The notes: a model not told the origin generated them from the letters alone. 64,000 nt of DNA from Microbispora catharanthi (GCF_006334915.2 NZ_VDMA02000031.1:27886-91885); one strand, 5' to 3'; shown: positions 9,218-18,905, numbered from the stretch's first letter. Numbers and translations: made by a program.

Positions 9218-9263
9218 TTGTCCGGAACCTGTTGTCAGGCGCCCATCCCCCGACACCGGACAA
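9218..9263. promoter_or_regulatory. Conserved operator-like inverted repeat, copy 2
   Basis: TTGTCCGG (9218-9225) and CCGGACAA (9256-9263) with a 30-bp spacer repeat exactly the arrangement at 2824-2869, including an internal TTGTCAGG. Most of the roughly 47-bp block is identical between copies, although the neighbouring nSTAND gene has decayed. Retention suggests that the downstream operon is still regulated through it, perhaps in trans by the protein encoded at 1-2788. Confidence 0.55.
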
Positions 9264-9389
9264 CGGATCTCCCCTAGAACCGGATCACGGACGGCCGGTC
9301 GTGCCTGACCGCGCCGGACGTTCGGGGCCACGAGGCCGTCACCGGCCGGCCCTCCCCTCTCCCTGACAACACCGGCAAAAGGAGGAGCC

Positions 9390-9989
9390 ATGCTCCGGAT
9401 CAGACCACCGGCGCTCGCCGCGGCGGCCGCGCGCTGGGCACGGAAGGCGGCGATCGTCTCGGCCGGCGCAGCGCTGGCCTTGGGCGGAATTCCGGCGCTC
9501 GCGGCGCATGCCGACGGGAAAATCACTTGGAAAAACTACTGGACCGGGAAATACCTGGAGGTGTATCGGTCCTCCCTCGACGACGGCGCCCGGGTCGGCC
9601 AGTACAAATGGAACGGGGGCGACAATCAATACTGGTACGACATGAAACTCAGCGACGGGTATTACCTCGAATACAACAACAACAGCTGGTTGCTGCTGAC
9701 CGCGTACAACAGCTGCGGTGACGGCGTGACGCAGTGGGAAGACGGCAGCTGGAGCACCCAGGAATGGAGGGAGATTCACGTCGACAGTGATCACGGGTGG
9801 ATGCTCATCAACAAGGCCGGATGCAGCGGAAACGCTTACAACGACGTCCTCACCGTGAACGGCGGCTACGAGGAAGGCGGCGCGAGCGGCAGCCCGTACG
9901 ACGTGCGTCTGTACAACGAGAGCAGCGGTGCCTGCAACCGCACCCTCGTGCCCGCTTCGTATCCGCTATCAGAATGCTTTTGGAAGTAG
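9390..9989 (+). CDS. Secreted ricin-type (beta-trefoil)-like protein, copy 2
   Basis: A 199-residue protein with a strong ribosome site (AAGGAGGAG) before ATG 9390. Signal peptide ends near ALAAHA. The mature protein parallels the 2983 product: ITWKNYWTGKYLEV, LLLTAYNSCGDG, MLINKAGCSGNAYND, and a C-terminal SECFWK against EDCTWK. The shared cysteines imply a common fold with disulfides. Divergence between copies is substantial, so the duplication is not recent or the pair has diversified. The next gene follows after 14 bp. Likely role: an extracellular carbohydrate-binding protein of unknown target. Confidence 0.78.
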   Translation: MLRIRPPALAAAAARWARKAAIVSAGAALALGGIPALAAHADGKITWKNYWTGKYLEVYRSSLDDGARVGQYKWNGGDNQYWYDMKLSDGYYLEYNNNSWLLLTAYNSCGDGVTQWEDGSWSTQEWREIHVDSDHGWMLINKAGCSGNAYNDVLTVNGGYEEGGASGSPYDVRLYNESSGACNRTLVPASYPLSECFWK

Positions 9990-10003
9990 GAGGGGCCGAC
10001 ACG

Positions 10004-11098
10004 ATGCAGCCGATGACCCAGGAAAGCGGTTTCCGGCGGAGGAAGCGGGCCACGCTGATCGCGGCGCTCGGCGCCGCCGCGCTCGTCGTGGGTGGCGGTG
10101 CCACCGCGGCCGTCGCCGCCCCGGGCGGGCCGGGCGGGCCGGGCGGGCCGGGCGGGCCGGGCGCCGGTGGCGCCTCGCCGTCGCAGGTCGCGAGTTCCGA
10201 TGTACCCGAGCCCCTCACGACGCCTCACGACATGCCGCCGAAGGTGCCGCCGCTGCCCGAGCCCTCCCTCGGGACCATCCCCGCCGTCACCGGCGGCACG
10301 CCCGTCGCCATGCCCCTGGACGCGGTCATGACCTCACGCGCCGACATCGCGCTGCTCGAGAAGGCGCGCGAGTTGAACGCCGGCGACTGCATGCATGCCC
10401 TGGGGTTCACCACATGGGCGTCAGCCACGCTCAGCGCCCCCGCCGACGACACGGACGTCAAGGACAGGGACGTCCTGGACTACCTGTCGCCGGCGGACGC
10501 GGCCCGGTCGGGATACCCGGCCACCTTCACCGACAAATCGGGCGGAGCGCACCCTGGTCAGAACGCGGCGCAGGCCTCCGGCGGCTCCACCACTCCTGCC
10601 GGTTCCGACGCCGTACGCGCCTACCTGGGCGCCGAGGCCCGGACCGCGTCCGGCCGGGCCGTGCCCGCGGGCGGCTGCGAGGCGGCGGGAGACGCGAAGC
10701 TGAAGGGCAGCACGCCGGACCTGCCCGCCGACCCCCGCAGGCTCGCGGCACGAGCGATCGCCTCGACCATGCACGACAGCCGCATGCGGGCCGTCTTCGC
10801 CGACTGGAGCTCCTGCATGGCCAAGCGTGGCTTCAGCTACCGCACCCCGCTATCTGCACAGAACGATCCCCGCTGGGGCGAGCGGACGGCCATGACCCTG
10901 GCCGGCGACGACGAGAAGAGCGTGGCCGCGGCCGACGCGGCCTGTGAGCAGGAGACCAACCTGGTCGGCACCTACAAGGCGCTGGAAAGCGCCTACCAGC
11001 AGGAACTGCTCGACCAGAACCAGGCGAAGCTCAAGACGGGCCGCGCGATCTTCGACCGGTGGGTGTCGGACGCCAAGGCCGTCATCGCCGCCCACTGA
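10004..11098 (+). CDS. Exported protein of unknown function, copy 2
   Basis: A 364-residue paralogue of the 3610 product. ATG 10004 is preceded by GGAGGGG overlapping the upstream stop, so translation is probably coupled. The leader has a basic RRRK start and a hydrophobic core. A PGG tandem repeat follows the likely cleavage site in place of the Pro/Ser linker of copy 1. The globular part keeps the four cysteine motifs (GDCMHALGF, GGCEAAGD, WSSCMAKRGF, ACEQETN) and a C-terminal helix ending in KAVIAAH. No known family recognised; it is probably exposed at or released from the cell surface. Confidence 0.82.
   Translation: MQPMTQESGFRRRKRATLIAALGAAALVVGGGATAAVAAPGGPGGPGGPGGPGAGGASPSQVASSDVPEPLTTPHDMPPKVPPLPEPSLGTIPAVTGGTPVAMPLDAVMTSRADIALLEKARELNAGDCMHALGFTTWASATLSAPADDTDVKDRDVLDYLSPADAARSGYPATFTDKSGGAHPGQNAAQASGGSTTPAGSDAVRAYLGAEARTASGRAVPAGGCEAAGDAKLKGSTPDLPADPRRLAARAIASTMHDSRMRAVFADWSSCMAKRGFSYRTPLSAQNDPRWGERTAMTLAGDDEKSVAAADAACEQETNLVGTYKALESAYQQELLDQNQAKLKTGRAIFDRWVSDAKAVIAAH
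10121..10162 (+). repeat. 9-bp tandem repeat coding PGG
   Basis: The unit CCGGGCGGG is repeated four to five times and codes for a Pro-Gly-Gly tract directly after the signal peptide of the 10004 product. Copy 1 has a different Pro/Ser linker here, so the linker diverged by repeat expansion. Copy-number variation between strains is likely at such a tract. Confidence 0.7.
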
Positions 11099-11180
11099 TC
11101 GGCCTGTCCCGCACAACCTCTCGCTGAGGAGCACCCGGCCGCCCGACCGGCCACCACCCATCGGGCGTTCCCACCGCACC

Positions 11181-11216
11181 ATGCCGGCTCGTTGGTCACC
11201 GACCACGAGCCGGCAT
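11181..11216 (+). terminator. Hairpin after copy-2 operon
   Basis: ATGCCGGCTCG (11181-11191) pairs with CGAGCCGGCAT (11206-11216), and TGGTC/GACCA pair inside it with one unpaired T. The flanking TGTCCGC and GAAAG match those after the hairpin at 4674-4705. It marks the right end of the duplicated unit. Confidence 0.72.
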
Positions 11217-11604
11217 GTCCGCGTGCCCGAAAGCGCATCTCCCGCCCTCCCACCTTGCGATTGGCGGTCACCGGTCGACGTGCTCGCCCGGCTTCCCGAA
11301 GCGTCGCCCGCGGCCGCGGTGTCGCTGGCGATGCGGCAGCGCACGGCCTCGTGGCATCTCGATGAGTTCGGGCGCCGGCGAGATCTCGCCGCTCTCGACA
11401 AAGATGCGACGATAAGCTTTCCGATCAGCAGGGCGTCCGCGTCGGCCGTCGCTCAGGGGCCGCTCTGACGGGCGAAACGCGGGCCGGAGGGATCGGCCGC
11501 GTCGCGGCGAGAAATTTCTCCGGGACCGTGTCGATCCGCGGGCCGCTCGTTCGACGTGTGGGTGTGAGGGCCGAGAGGCGGCCCCGCCGGACGAGGAGAA
11601 CGCG
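11217..11604. other. Non-coding stretch upstream of DGPF gene
   Basis: No convincing gene is visible in these 388 bases. The last part must hold the promoter of the DGPF/ECF42 operon; GGACGAGGAGAA just before 11605 is its ribosome site. Confidence 0.4.
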
Positions 11605-11976
11605 ATGCCGAAGTACATGCTGATCATGCGGGGCACCGACGAGTCGAACGCGGCCATGATGGCCGACATCGACGAGATGATGGCCACGACCCGCCAGTTC
11701 ATCGAGGAGATGGTCAAGGCCGGCGTTCTCCTCGCGGCGGAAGGGCTGGACGATCCGGGCCAGGGCGTCGTGGTCGACTTCAGCGGCGAGGCCCCGGTGG
11801 TCACGGACGGGCCGTATGGCGAGACCAAGGAACTGTTCGGGGGCTTCTTCCTGCTCGACGTCGCCTCGAAACAGGAGGCGGTCGAGTGGGCCAAGCGGGT
11901 CCCGGCGGCCCCCGGGTCCAAGATCGAGGTCCGGCGGGTGCCCGGCAGCGACGAGGTCCCGCAGGTCGGAAAGTGA
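11605..11976 (+). CDS. YciI-related DGPF-domain protein
   Basis: A 123-residue protein starting MPKYMLIMRG with the diagnostic VVTDGPYGETKELFGGF motif of DGPF/YCII proteins. The ribosome site is good. These small ferredoxin-like proteins are consistently encoded beside ECF42 sigma factors and are probably their regulon members or modulators; an enzymatic role is unproven. The sigma gene starts 44 bp downstream. A second such pair exists in this window at 48495-50059. Confidence 0.9.
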   Translation: MPKYMLIMRGTDESNAAMMADIDEMMATTRQFIEEMVKAGVLLAAEGLDDPGQGVVVDFSGEAPVVTDGPYGETKELFGGFFLLDVASKQEAVEWAKRVPAAPGSKIEVRRVPGSDEVPQVGK

Positions 11977-12019
11977 TCACCGAGGACTGGGCCGGGCGCG
12001 AGAGCAACGGCCAGATCTG

Positions 12020-13246
12020 ATGGGTACGGCCGATGTCGAGGCCGTCTGGCGGATCGAGTCGGCGCGGATCGTCGCCGCGCTGACCCGGTTCACCGGCGAT
12101 TTCGGGCTGGCCGAGGACGCGGCCCAGGAGGCGGTGGCCGAGGCGCTGGTGTCGTGGCCGCTCGCCCCTCCGGCGAACCCGGCCGGCTGGCTGATGGCCA
12201 CGGCCCGGCGCCGGGCGATCGACGCGATCCGCCGCCGGACCGCCCTCCAGGACCGATACGCCCTGCTGGCGACCGACTTGGCGGTCGACTCGGTGGCTGA
12301 CGAACAGATCGATCCCGACAGGATCGATGACGACGTGCTGGCGCTGATGTTCGTCAGCTGCCACCCGGTGCTCTCCCCCGAGTCCCGGGTGGCGCTGACC
12401 CTGCGCGTGGTCGGCGGCCTGTCCAGCGAGGAGATCGCCCGCGCGTTCCTCGTACCCGTGCCGACCGTGCAGGCCCGCATCACCCGGGGCAAGAAGACGA
12501 TCGCGGCGGCCGGGGTGCCGTTCGAGCTGCCGCCGGCGGCCGAGCGCCGGGAGCGGCTGGCCGCCGTGCTCAGCGTCCTCTACGTGATCTTCACCGAGGG
12601 GTCGACCGCCACGTCGGGCGACCGGCTGCTGCGCCCCGACGTCGCGTACGAGGCGATCCGGCTGGCCCGCACGCTGGCCGCGCTGCAGCCGGACGAGCCG
12701 GAGGTGCACGGCCTGCTCGCGTTGTGCGAGCTGACGGCCGCGCGTTTCCCCGCCCGGACCGGCCCGGACGGTTCACCGGTCCTGCTGGAGGAGCAGGATC
12801 GGCGGCGGTGGGACTTCTCGGCGATCCGCCGTGGGCTGGCGGCGCTGGCCAAGGCATCGACTCGCGGCCTCGGCCCCTACGGCCTGCAGGCCGCGATCGC
12901 CGCCACCCACGCGTCGGCGCCCTCGGTCGAGGCGACCGACTGGGACCGGATCGTGGTGCTCTACGAGGCACTCGGCCGGGTCGCGCCCTCGCCGGTGGTC
13001 GAGCTCAACCGGGCCGTCGCCGTGGCCATGGCCTCGGGCCCGGCGCAGGCCCTGGCCATCGTGGACGAGCTGATCGCCTCGGACCGGCTCCCCGGCTCGC
13101 ATCTGATCCCGACCGTACGCGGGGAGTTGCTGGCCCGACTCGGACGGCGAGCGGAAGCGCGCGCCGAGCTGGAGCTGGCGGCCCGGCTGTGCGCCAACCA
13201 GCGCGAACGCTCGGTGCTGCTGCGCAAGGCGGCCACGCTGAGCTGA
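12020..13246 (+). CDS. ECF42-type RNA polymerase sigma factor with TPR-like extension
   Basis: A 408-residue protein from ATG 12020. The N-terminal 170 residues hold sigma-70 region 2 (FGLAEDAAQEAV, NPAGWLMATARRRAIDAIRR) and region 4 (VALTLRVVGGLSSEEIARAF, VPTVQARITRGKK). The rest is the long helical C-terminal extension typical of ECF42, including GPYGLQAAIAATHA and DWDRIVVLYEAL followed by TPR-like helices. Known of the group: no anti-sigma factor; the extension is needed for activity; targets are DGPF genes. Here the DGPF gene directly precedes it. Confidence 0.92.
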   Translation: MGTADVEAVWRIESARIVAALTRFTGDFGLAEDAAQEAVAEALVSWPLAPPANPAGWLMATARRRAIDAIRRRTALQDRYALLATDLAVDSVADEQIDPDRIDDDVLALMFVSCHPVLSPESRVALTLRVVGGLSSEEIARAFLVPVPTVQARITRGKKTIAAAGVPFELPPAAERRERLAAVLSVLYVIFTEGSTATSGDRLLRPDVAYEAIRLARTLAALQPDEPEVHGLLALCELTAARFPARTGPDGSPVLLEEQDRRRWDFSAIRRGLAALAKASTRGLGPYGLQAAIAATHASAPSVEATDWDRIVVLYEALGRVAPSPVVELNRAVAVAMASGPAQALAIVDELIASDRLPGSHLIPTVRGELLARLGRRAEARAELELAARLCANQRERSVLLRKAATLS

Positions 13247-13473
13247 CTTCTCCAGCCCGGCCAGCCGGGACAAAAGCGCGGCCCCGCCCCCCTTCACATC
13301 GGCGAGGTCTTCGGCGTGAGCCCGAGCACAGCGTTCGGTTCGCGTACGCAGCGAAAGTTCTCCTCGACCCCACGCCCGAACTCCGCACCGGCCCCGGGGG
13401 CCGCGAAGTCCGCCCTGACCTGATCCATCAAGAACGATGGCATCTGCCCAGAAGATCTCAGTAGCGTCCGGCT

Positions 13474-14808
13474 ATGAGCGTTGATGAAGGAGGAGCCGCA
13501 GCACCACCGGCAAAGGCTGATGATGACCGTCCCCCGTCCCGGAGGCCATGGTCGATTCTTCGGCGGTATCCCGACTTCCGTCGGCTCTTTGTCGGCAACT
13601 CGATATCACTGCTGGGCTCAAGCGTCACCGTGGTGGCGCTGCCGTTGACAGCGGTCGTCTACCTGGACGCCTCGCCCGCCCAGATGGGGTTCTTGAGCGC
13701 GGCGGCGTTGCTTCCGCACCTCGTTCTGGGGTTGCCCGCGGGCGTATGGGTGGACCGCATGCCCTACCGGCGGATCCTTGTCCTGACGGACCTGGCGCGG
13801 ACCCTGCTGCTGGGCTCGGTTCCGGTCCTGGCCGTACTCGGCCTGCTGCAGATCTGGCATCTGTACGCTGTGACGGTTCTCGCGGGCGTCTGCGGCCTTC
13901 TGGAGGCCGTGACCGCCCAGTCGTTCACCCCCGCCCTGGTCCCACGTCAGCAGCTCCTCCCGGCCAACAGCGCGCTCATGCTGAGCAACGCGACCGTCAA
14001 TACGACAGGCTCAGCTGTGGGTGGTGTAGTGGTCTCGCTCCTGTCCGCGCCGGCTGCCATCGCCGTCGACGCGGTCTCGTTCTTGCTCGCCGGCCTGTGC
14101 AAGGCCCGTATTCGCGCCCCCGGAGCGGGGGCCGTCCACGCGGAGCGGCGGCAACGTCACCTCGGCGCCGACATCGTCGAGGGGGTGCGCGTGGTCTTCG
14201 CCCATCCGACCATGCGCGCTGTGACCCTCGCGGCTACCATCGGCGCCCTCGCCGGCCAGATGCAAAACGTTGTCTTCGTGCTCTACCTCGTTCGAGACCT
14301 CAGGCTGACTCCGGCCCTGATCGGCGTGTATATCGCGATCAGTGGCGTGGCGGGCATCCTCGGCGCCCTGGTGGTGGACCCCGTCACCCGGCGCATCGGC
14401 CCAGGCCGGTGTTTTGTCACCGGGATGCTCATCGCGGCCGTCGCCGGCCTGGTGCTCGCGGCCGCGGGCAGCCTTGTGGCACTGACGCTCGTCATCCTGG
14501 CCGTGGCGCAGTTGCTGCGAGGGGCCGGTCCCTCGCTCTACGGGGTCAACCAGCAAACCCTCCGGCAGACTCTGATCGCCCCCGCCCTGCTCTCACGCGC
14601 CAACGCCACATGGCGTTTCCTCGTTTCCGGGATGCAACCCCTCGGCGCGCTCCTCGGTGGGCTCCTCGGATCGTTGTTCTCTCTCCGAGCCACCCTCGTC
14701 ATCAGCAGCGGCGTGATGCTCCTGGGCACCGCGATCGCCTACGCCTCACCCCTACGCTCTCTACGGGAAATCCCCGCTCCGGAACGCAGCGACGAAGGTC
14801 CGGCCTGA
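13474..14808 (+). CDS. MFS transporter (MFS_3 / EntS-like)
   Basis: A 444-residue integral membrane protein with about 12 hydrophobic segments. It has the early FRRLFVGNSISLLGSSVTVVALP signature of drug/siderophore exporters and the cytoplasmic loop WVDRMPYRRILVLTDLART after TM2-3. A short hydrophilic N-terminal tail (about 25 residues) precedes TM1. Likely a proton-driven exporter at the plasma membrane; the substrate cannot be read from sequence. It stands alone: the flanking genes are not functionally linked in an obvious way. No strong ribosome site precedes the ATG. Confidence 0.88.
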   Translation: MSVDEGGAAAPPAKADDDRPPSRRPWSILRRYPDFRRLFVGNSISLLGSSVTVVALPLTAVVYLDASPAQMGFLSAAALLPHLVLGLPAGVWVDRMPYRRILVLTDLARTLLLGSVPVLAVLGLLQIWHLYAVTVLAGVCGLLEAVTAQSFTPALVPRQQLLPANSALMLSNATVNTTGSAVGGVVVSLLSAPAAIAVDAVSFLLAGLCKARIRAPGAGAVHAERRQRHLGADIVEGVRVVFAHPTMRAVTLAATIGALAGQMQNVVFVLYLVRDLRLTPALIGVYIAISGVAGILGALVVDPVTRRIGPGRCFVTGMLIAAVAGLVLAAAGSLVALTLVILAVAQLLRGAGPSLYGVNQQTLRQTLIAPALLSRANATWRFLVSGMQPLGALLGGLLGSLFSLRATLVISSGVMLLGTAIAYASPLRSLREIPAPERSDEGPA

Positions 14809-15003
14809 CGCTTGCCCGAACTCCGCATTCGGCGCCCGTACGCTGTCGGCCGGGCCGGCCGCGACCGGGCATCTCGCCGAGCCAGGAGCCGGCGCGGAGC
14901 CTGATCAGGCGATCCAGTTCGTCCATCCGCCCGGCCGGGATGCCGCGCCGCTCTAGATCGAGACGGTCAAACGCTCCGAGCTGGCCGCAACCGCCTACGA
15001 CCA

Positions 15004-15420
15004 CTAACCCTCCGGACCGATCATGTACGTGGACGGTGCCAGCGTGCGCAGGACGTCGAACTCGTTGCCCTCGGGATCGGCCATGACCACCCAGCTCCGG
15101 CCGGAGCCCTGCCCCACGTCCACCTTGGCGGCGCCGAGGCCGAGCAGCCTGGCCACCTCGTCGTCGGTACTGCCGTCGATCGGGCTGACGTCGAGGTGGA
15201 GCCGGTTCTTCACGGTCTTGCCCTCGGGCACCCGAATGAACACCAGAGTGGGCGGCATCTGGCGGGCCCGGACCTCCTCGACGGTCGGCTCCCAGGAGCC
15301 GATCTCGACCTTGCCCTCGCTCCGGTCGATCACCTTGAAGTCCAGGACCGCGCACCAGAAGGCCGCGAGCCGCTCCGGATCGTGGCAGTCGACAACCAAC
15401 TCGGTGAACCTACTGGTCAT
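15004..15420 (-). CDS. VOC-family (glyoxalase-like) protein
   Basis: A 138-residue protein preceded by GGGGGAG. It has the VOC beta-alpha-beta-beta-beta pattern: FTELVVDCHDPERLAAFW at the start, NRLHLDVSP in the middle and MADPEGNEFDVL near the end, which match the usual metal-ligand regions of this fold. Typical length for a two-module glyoxalase-like domain protein. The substrate is unknown; members include resistance and dioxygenase-related proteins. Encoded alone on the minus strand. Confidence 0.85.
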   Translation of the reverse strand: MTSRFTELVVDCHDPERLAAFWCAVLDFKVIDRSEGKVEIGSWEPTVEEVRARQMPPTLVFIRVPEGKTVKNRLHLDVSPIDGSTDDEVARLLGLGAAKVDVGQGSGRSWVVMADPEGNEFDVLRTLAPSTYMIGPEG

Positions 15421-15636
15421 GACTCCCCCAACAGTGCGGACGGGGGCTTAGCCTATGGGGCCGCGCCACCCGTCCGGCAAGTCCGGGATCGCTACGACCA
15501 CCGACCCTTGAATCGATCATTTGGCGTTCGCTCCAGGAGCGCGCGTGGCGACCCCGGCGGCCTGAAGCGCGGCCGAGGCCGGGCGGAGCCACGGTGTTCC
15601 GCCCGGCCTCGGGTTGATTGGTTCAGGTGGGTTGGG

Positions 15637-17805
15637 TTACGGGCAGTTGCCGATATCGCTTTCGGAGGAGGCCAGGACGACGTTGGTCTTGGCCAGGCCG
15701 AGGGCGTCGACGGTGATGTGGACGGCGTTGACGGTCAGGCCCTTGTCGGGGGTGGTGAATGGGGTCTGCTCGTTGAGGACGAGCTTGACGACGCCGACGT
15801 TGACCGTGGTGTTGGGCTGGACATTTGTGGGTTCCGCGATGACCACCGTGTTGCCGACCTTGAGAAAGGCGATCGTGGTGGCTCCGGTGGAGCCGGCGCA
15901 GGTGGTGGTGGAGGTGGATTTGATGGTCTTGACGGTGATCACCGGGATGCCGGTGATCCCGACGGTGGTGTCGTCGATGGAGGCGGTGGCGACGGATTTG
16001 CCGGGGAATTCGGTGGTGGCGACCTGGGCGCACAGGGCGTGCGCGCTGATCAGTCCGCTGAGGCTGGCGGTGCAGGGCACCGAGGTGGTGCCGGTCGAGG
16101 TGGTGGAGATGGCGCCGGTGTCGGGGGTGCGTGCGATGTTGACCAGTTGGATGCCGGCCAGGGCGGCGTCTGCGGTCAGGCCGTAGGCCCGTCCGGTCAG
16201 CCGCTGCGGCGTGACGGTGACTTGTTCTTCGCTGCACGGTGAGGTGACGGAGTTGTTGTTGGCGTCGCCGCCGTAGGTGGCGGTCCACCGGTAGGTGCCG
16301 GCCGCGCCGATGGTCACGTCGCCGGACGCGGCGGTGCCGCTGCCGGACAGCGTGCCGGTGCGGGTGGCGATCGGCGTCGCACAGTCGGTGTCACCGGGGC
16401 CGTACAGCTGGAACGTGACAGTACCTGTGGGGTGGAACCCGGCGGAGACGGTGGCGGTGTCGGACACGACGCCGCCGGCCGGCACGGACCCCGACGGGGT
16501 GGTGGCGACGCCCGGGGTGGCCTTCACAACCACGACCTCTTCATCGCCGCACGCGGAGGTGACCGGGTTGTTGGCGTCATCGCCGCTGTAGGAGGCCACC
16601 CACCGGTAGGTGCCCACCCCGCCCGCGGGGATGTTCCCGGACGCGGCGGTGCCGCTGCCCGACACCGTCCCGGTACGAGTCGCGATGGGCGTCGCACAGT
16701 CGGTGTCGCCGGGTCCGAACAGCTGGAACGTGACGGTGCCCGTCGGGTGGTACCCACCGGACAGGGTCGCCGTATCAGAGACGTTCCCGCCCGCGGGCAC
16801 CTGGCCCGACGGCGTCGTGGCGATCGACGGGGTCGCCTTCGGAACGTGCTCGGTGATCGTTTCGGTGAAGCCTGGTGACAGGACGCCGTTGAGCAGGAAG
16901 TCCACCTTGCAGGTCAGGGTGCTTCCCGGTGCGGCTCCGGCGCCGACGGAGACGACCTCGGTGAAGGTGGCGTCATCGCCGCTGGTCACCGTCCGGCTGC
17001 CCGGGGTCAGGGACACCGACAGGTTCGGATTGCAGTCGCGTAGCTGATGGGTGACCGTGACCGGCAGGTTGTGCAGGGCCGCCAGGATGGTGTCGCTGAC
17101 CTCCGAGGCGTTGAGGCCGGAGAACAGTTGTCCATCCGTGGCGTCGGTGATCGCGGTCGCCTGCCCGCCCGTGTTCAGCCCGGCCAGGTCGAACGCGAGC
17201 ACGGTGATGTCGGCTGCCTGCAGGGCGCTGATCGCGTCGGCCAGCGTATGGCCGTTGCTGGGGTCATGGCTGGGGGCGTCCCCGATCAGCAACACGATCC
17301 GGGTGCTGTTCGGCCGGAAGCCGATCGCCCCGGACGCGACCTGGAACAGACCGTTGATGCCGTCCTCGGGGAGGTCGCCGCCGCCCGTCGCGACCAGCGA
17401 GTTGAGACCGTTGGTGACGTCGGTCTGGTTGGCGGTGAGGTTCTGCGCCACCCGGAACGAGGTCGCGTCCGCCGACACGTCCCTGTACTCGGCGACCGCG
17501 AACTGCGCGTCCGGCTGCGCCGAAGCGACGTTGGACAAGATGGTGTTCGCATTGGTCCGCACGTTCGAGATGACCCCGCCCATGCTCCCTGTCGTGTCGA
17601 TCAGGAACGTGATATCCGGCTTGGGCGGGATCGCCGGAGTGGACACGGTCTTGGCGATCGTCGTCGACTGGCCCGGAGCCAGTTTCAGCGTCACGTCGGC
17701 CGGGGTGACCCCGGGCGCGGCGGACGCCGTCCCTACCCCGGCCACCAGCGTTGCACCGGCCACCACCACGCACACGGCGGCCCGTAATCTTCGCGTCATT
17801 CTCAC
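15637..17805 (-). CDS. Secreted VWA-domain protein with Ig-like repeats
   Basis: A 722-residue protein with GTG start (AGAAGGAAT upstream). Signal peptide ends near ASAAPG. A von Willebrand factor A domain covers about residues 60-245: DITFLIDTTGSMGG carries the MIDAS DxTxS motif, with LLIGDAPSHD further on. After a beta-rich segment come two Ig-like repeats of about 95 residues that are strongly alike (each with HPTGTVTFQL.GPGDTDCATPIATRTGT). The C-terminal about 190 residues may be a choice-of-anchor P-type domain, a tentative call. No LPXTG motif or terminal helix. Likely a surface or secreted metal-dependent adhesion protein. Confidence 0.85.
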   Translation of the reverse strand: MRMTRRLRAAVCVVVAGATLVAGVGTASAAPGVTPADVTLKLAPGQSTTIAKTVSTPAIPPKPDITFLIDTTGSMGGVISNVRTNANTILSNVASAQPDAQFAVAEYRDVSADATSFRVAQNLTANQTDVTNGLNSLVATGGGDLPEDGINGLFQVASGAIGFRPNSTRIVLLIGDAPSHDPSNGHTLADAISALQAADITVLAFDLAGLNTGGQATAITDATDGQLFSGLNASEVSDTILAALHNLPVTVTHQLRDCNPNLSVSLTPGSRTVTSGDDATFTEVVSVGAGAAPGSTLTCKVDFLLNGVLSPGFTETITEHVPKATPSIATTPSGQVPAGGNVSDTATLSGGYHPTGTVTFQLFGPGDTDCATPIATRTGTVSGSGTAASGNIPAGGVGTYRWVASYSGDDANNPVTSACGDEEVVVVKATPGVATTPSGSVPAGGVVSDTATVSAGFHPTGTVTFQLYGPGDTDCATPIATRTGTLSGSGTAASGDVTIGAAGTYRWTATYGGDANNNSVTSPCSEEQVTVTPQRLTGRAYGLTADAALAGIQLVNIARTPDTGAISTTSTGTTSVPCTASLSGLISAHALCAQVATTEFPGKSVATASIDDTTVGITGIPVITVKTIKSTSTTTCAGSTGATTIAFLKVGNTVVIAEPTNVQPNTTVNVGVVKLVLNEQTPFTTPDKGLTVNAVHITVDALGLAKTNVVLASSESDIGNCP

Positions 17806-18515
17806 GGTGTCATTCCTTCTGGTGTGGCGTTATGCCATTAAGGAATTCGGGATCGCCGGCCATCCAGAATTTCTCTGAATGGCCACCCGGGACGCCCTCT
17901 CCTCACGTATTCGTGCGAGCGGATAGCAAATTCGCGTCGGTTGACAACCTCGGTGACACTTTCAGCGCCAGCCGCTTATCAACGAGGGGGTGTGGCCACG
18001 GTCATATGGTGACTGTTCGACGAATAGATGTAAATAGGCCACTTACGGCAAGTTCCCGACTGGCCACAGTCGGCCACTCCTTGCCGATGAGAGGCGCCCG
18101 TGAGCAGCGATCTTTGCCGGGATCTTCTTCAGGCATGCCCGATGAAATGAGTGATCCGCCGTTTGCCGCTTCAGAAAAGAACGGCCGTTTCCAGCCCTCC
18201 GGACCGTCTGAATCACGGTTATGAGCATCGCCGCAGAGCCGACCGACGGCCTCCCACGCCATTCGGCATCGGTCCGCTATCTAGGACCGGGGCGCTTCAC
18301 TTCCTGCCCGCGTCCTTTGAGGCCGGGCCGGGCGGCCAATGTGTGCGGATGCTCCGCACCCGGAATGCGCTCCATCACCGGCAACCCCGAACACCGCCCG
18401 CACCCATGCGATGTCGGAGGATCTTACGGTGCGGCACCGGCTGGTGCGGCCCCCTATGGCCGGCAGCGCGGCGCGGTGTGGTTCGTCGACGGGGCGTGGA
18501 GGATTAGAGGGCTGG
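17806..18515. other. 710-bp non-coding region
   Basis: No open frame here has convincing actinomycete codon bias. Bases about 17,820-18,060 are richer in A/T than the surroundings, as expected for the promoter of the VWA gene. I see no repeat, RNA gene or element end. Confidence 0.4.
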
Positions 18516-18905
18516 TCAACCTATGGGGACGCACGTCGCGTACAGCTCGACGCTGATCTTCTCGCTCGTAGGGTTCACCACGACGAAGTCCCAGGCGTTC
18601 TGAACAGCACCGGGAGTATCGCTCGTGCTGCCGGGTGCGCTCACCGGGAACGCCACCGGCTTGCTCAAGTCATGGGCTCCGCGAAAAGCATGACCTCCGC
18701 CCACGGCCCGCAGACCCTCTCCACACACCACGTTCGTCGAAAGGATCTCCCGGCCGCCGACCCCTCGCGTCTCCTTCACGACGGTCACGGCCGACCCGTT
18801 GGACTGGTTCGCCGCAGCGATGCCGCCCAACGCGAGCGCCGCTAATGACAGTGCCCCGACCACGGCCAGTGTGATCTTCCCGCCCAGGTTTCCGTGAGAT
18901 GCCAT
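18516..18905 (-). CDS. Small exported protein of unknown function
   Basis: A 129-residue protein with an N-terminal hydrophobic segment (ITLAVVGALSLAALALGGIAAA, residues about 11-32) that serves as signal peptide or anchor. The mature part has motifs seen in many small actinomycete exported proteins (CGEGLRAVGGGHAFRG, GSTSDTPGAVQNAWDFVVVNPT, VELYATCVP) with two cysteines that may pair. The function is unknown. It is monocistronic and faces away from the degraded LysR gene. Confidence 0.75.
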   Translation of the reverse strand: MASHGNLGGKITLAVVGALSLAALALGGIAAANQSNGSAVTVVKETRGVGGREILSTNVVCGEGLRAVGGGHAFRGAHDLSKPVAFPVSAPGSTSDTPGAVQNAWDFVVVNPTSEKISVELYATCVPIG

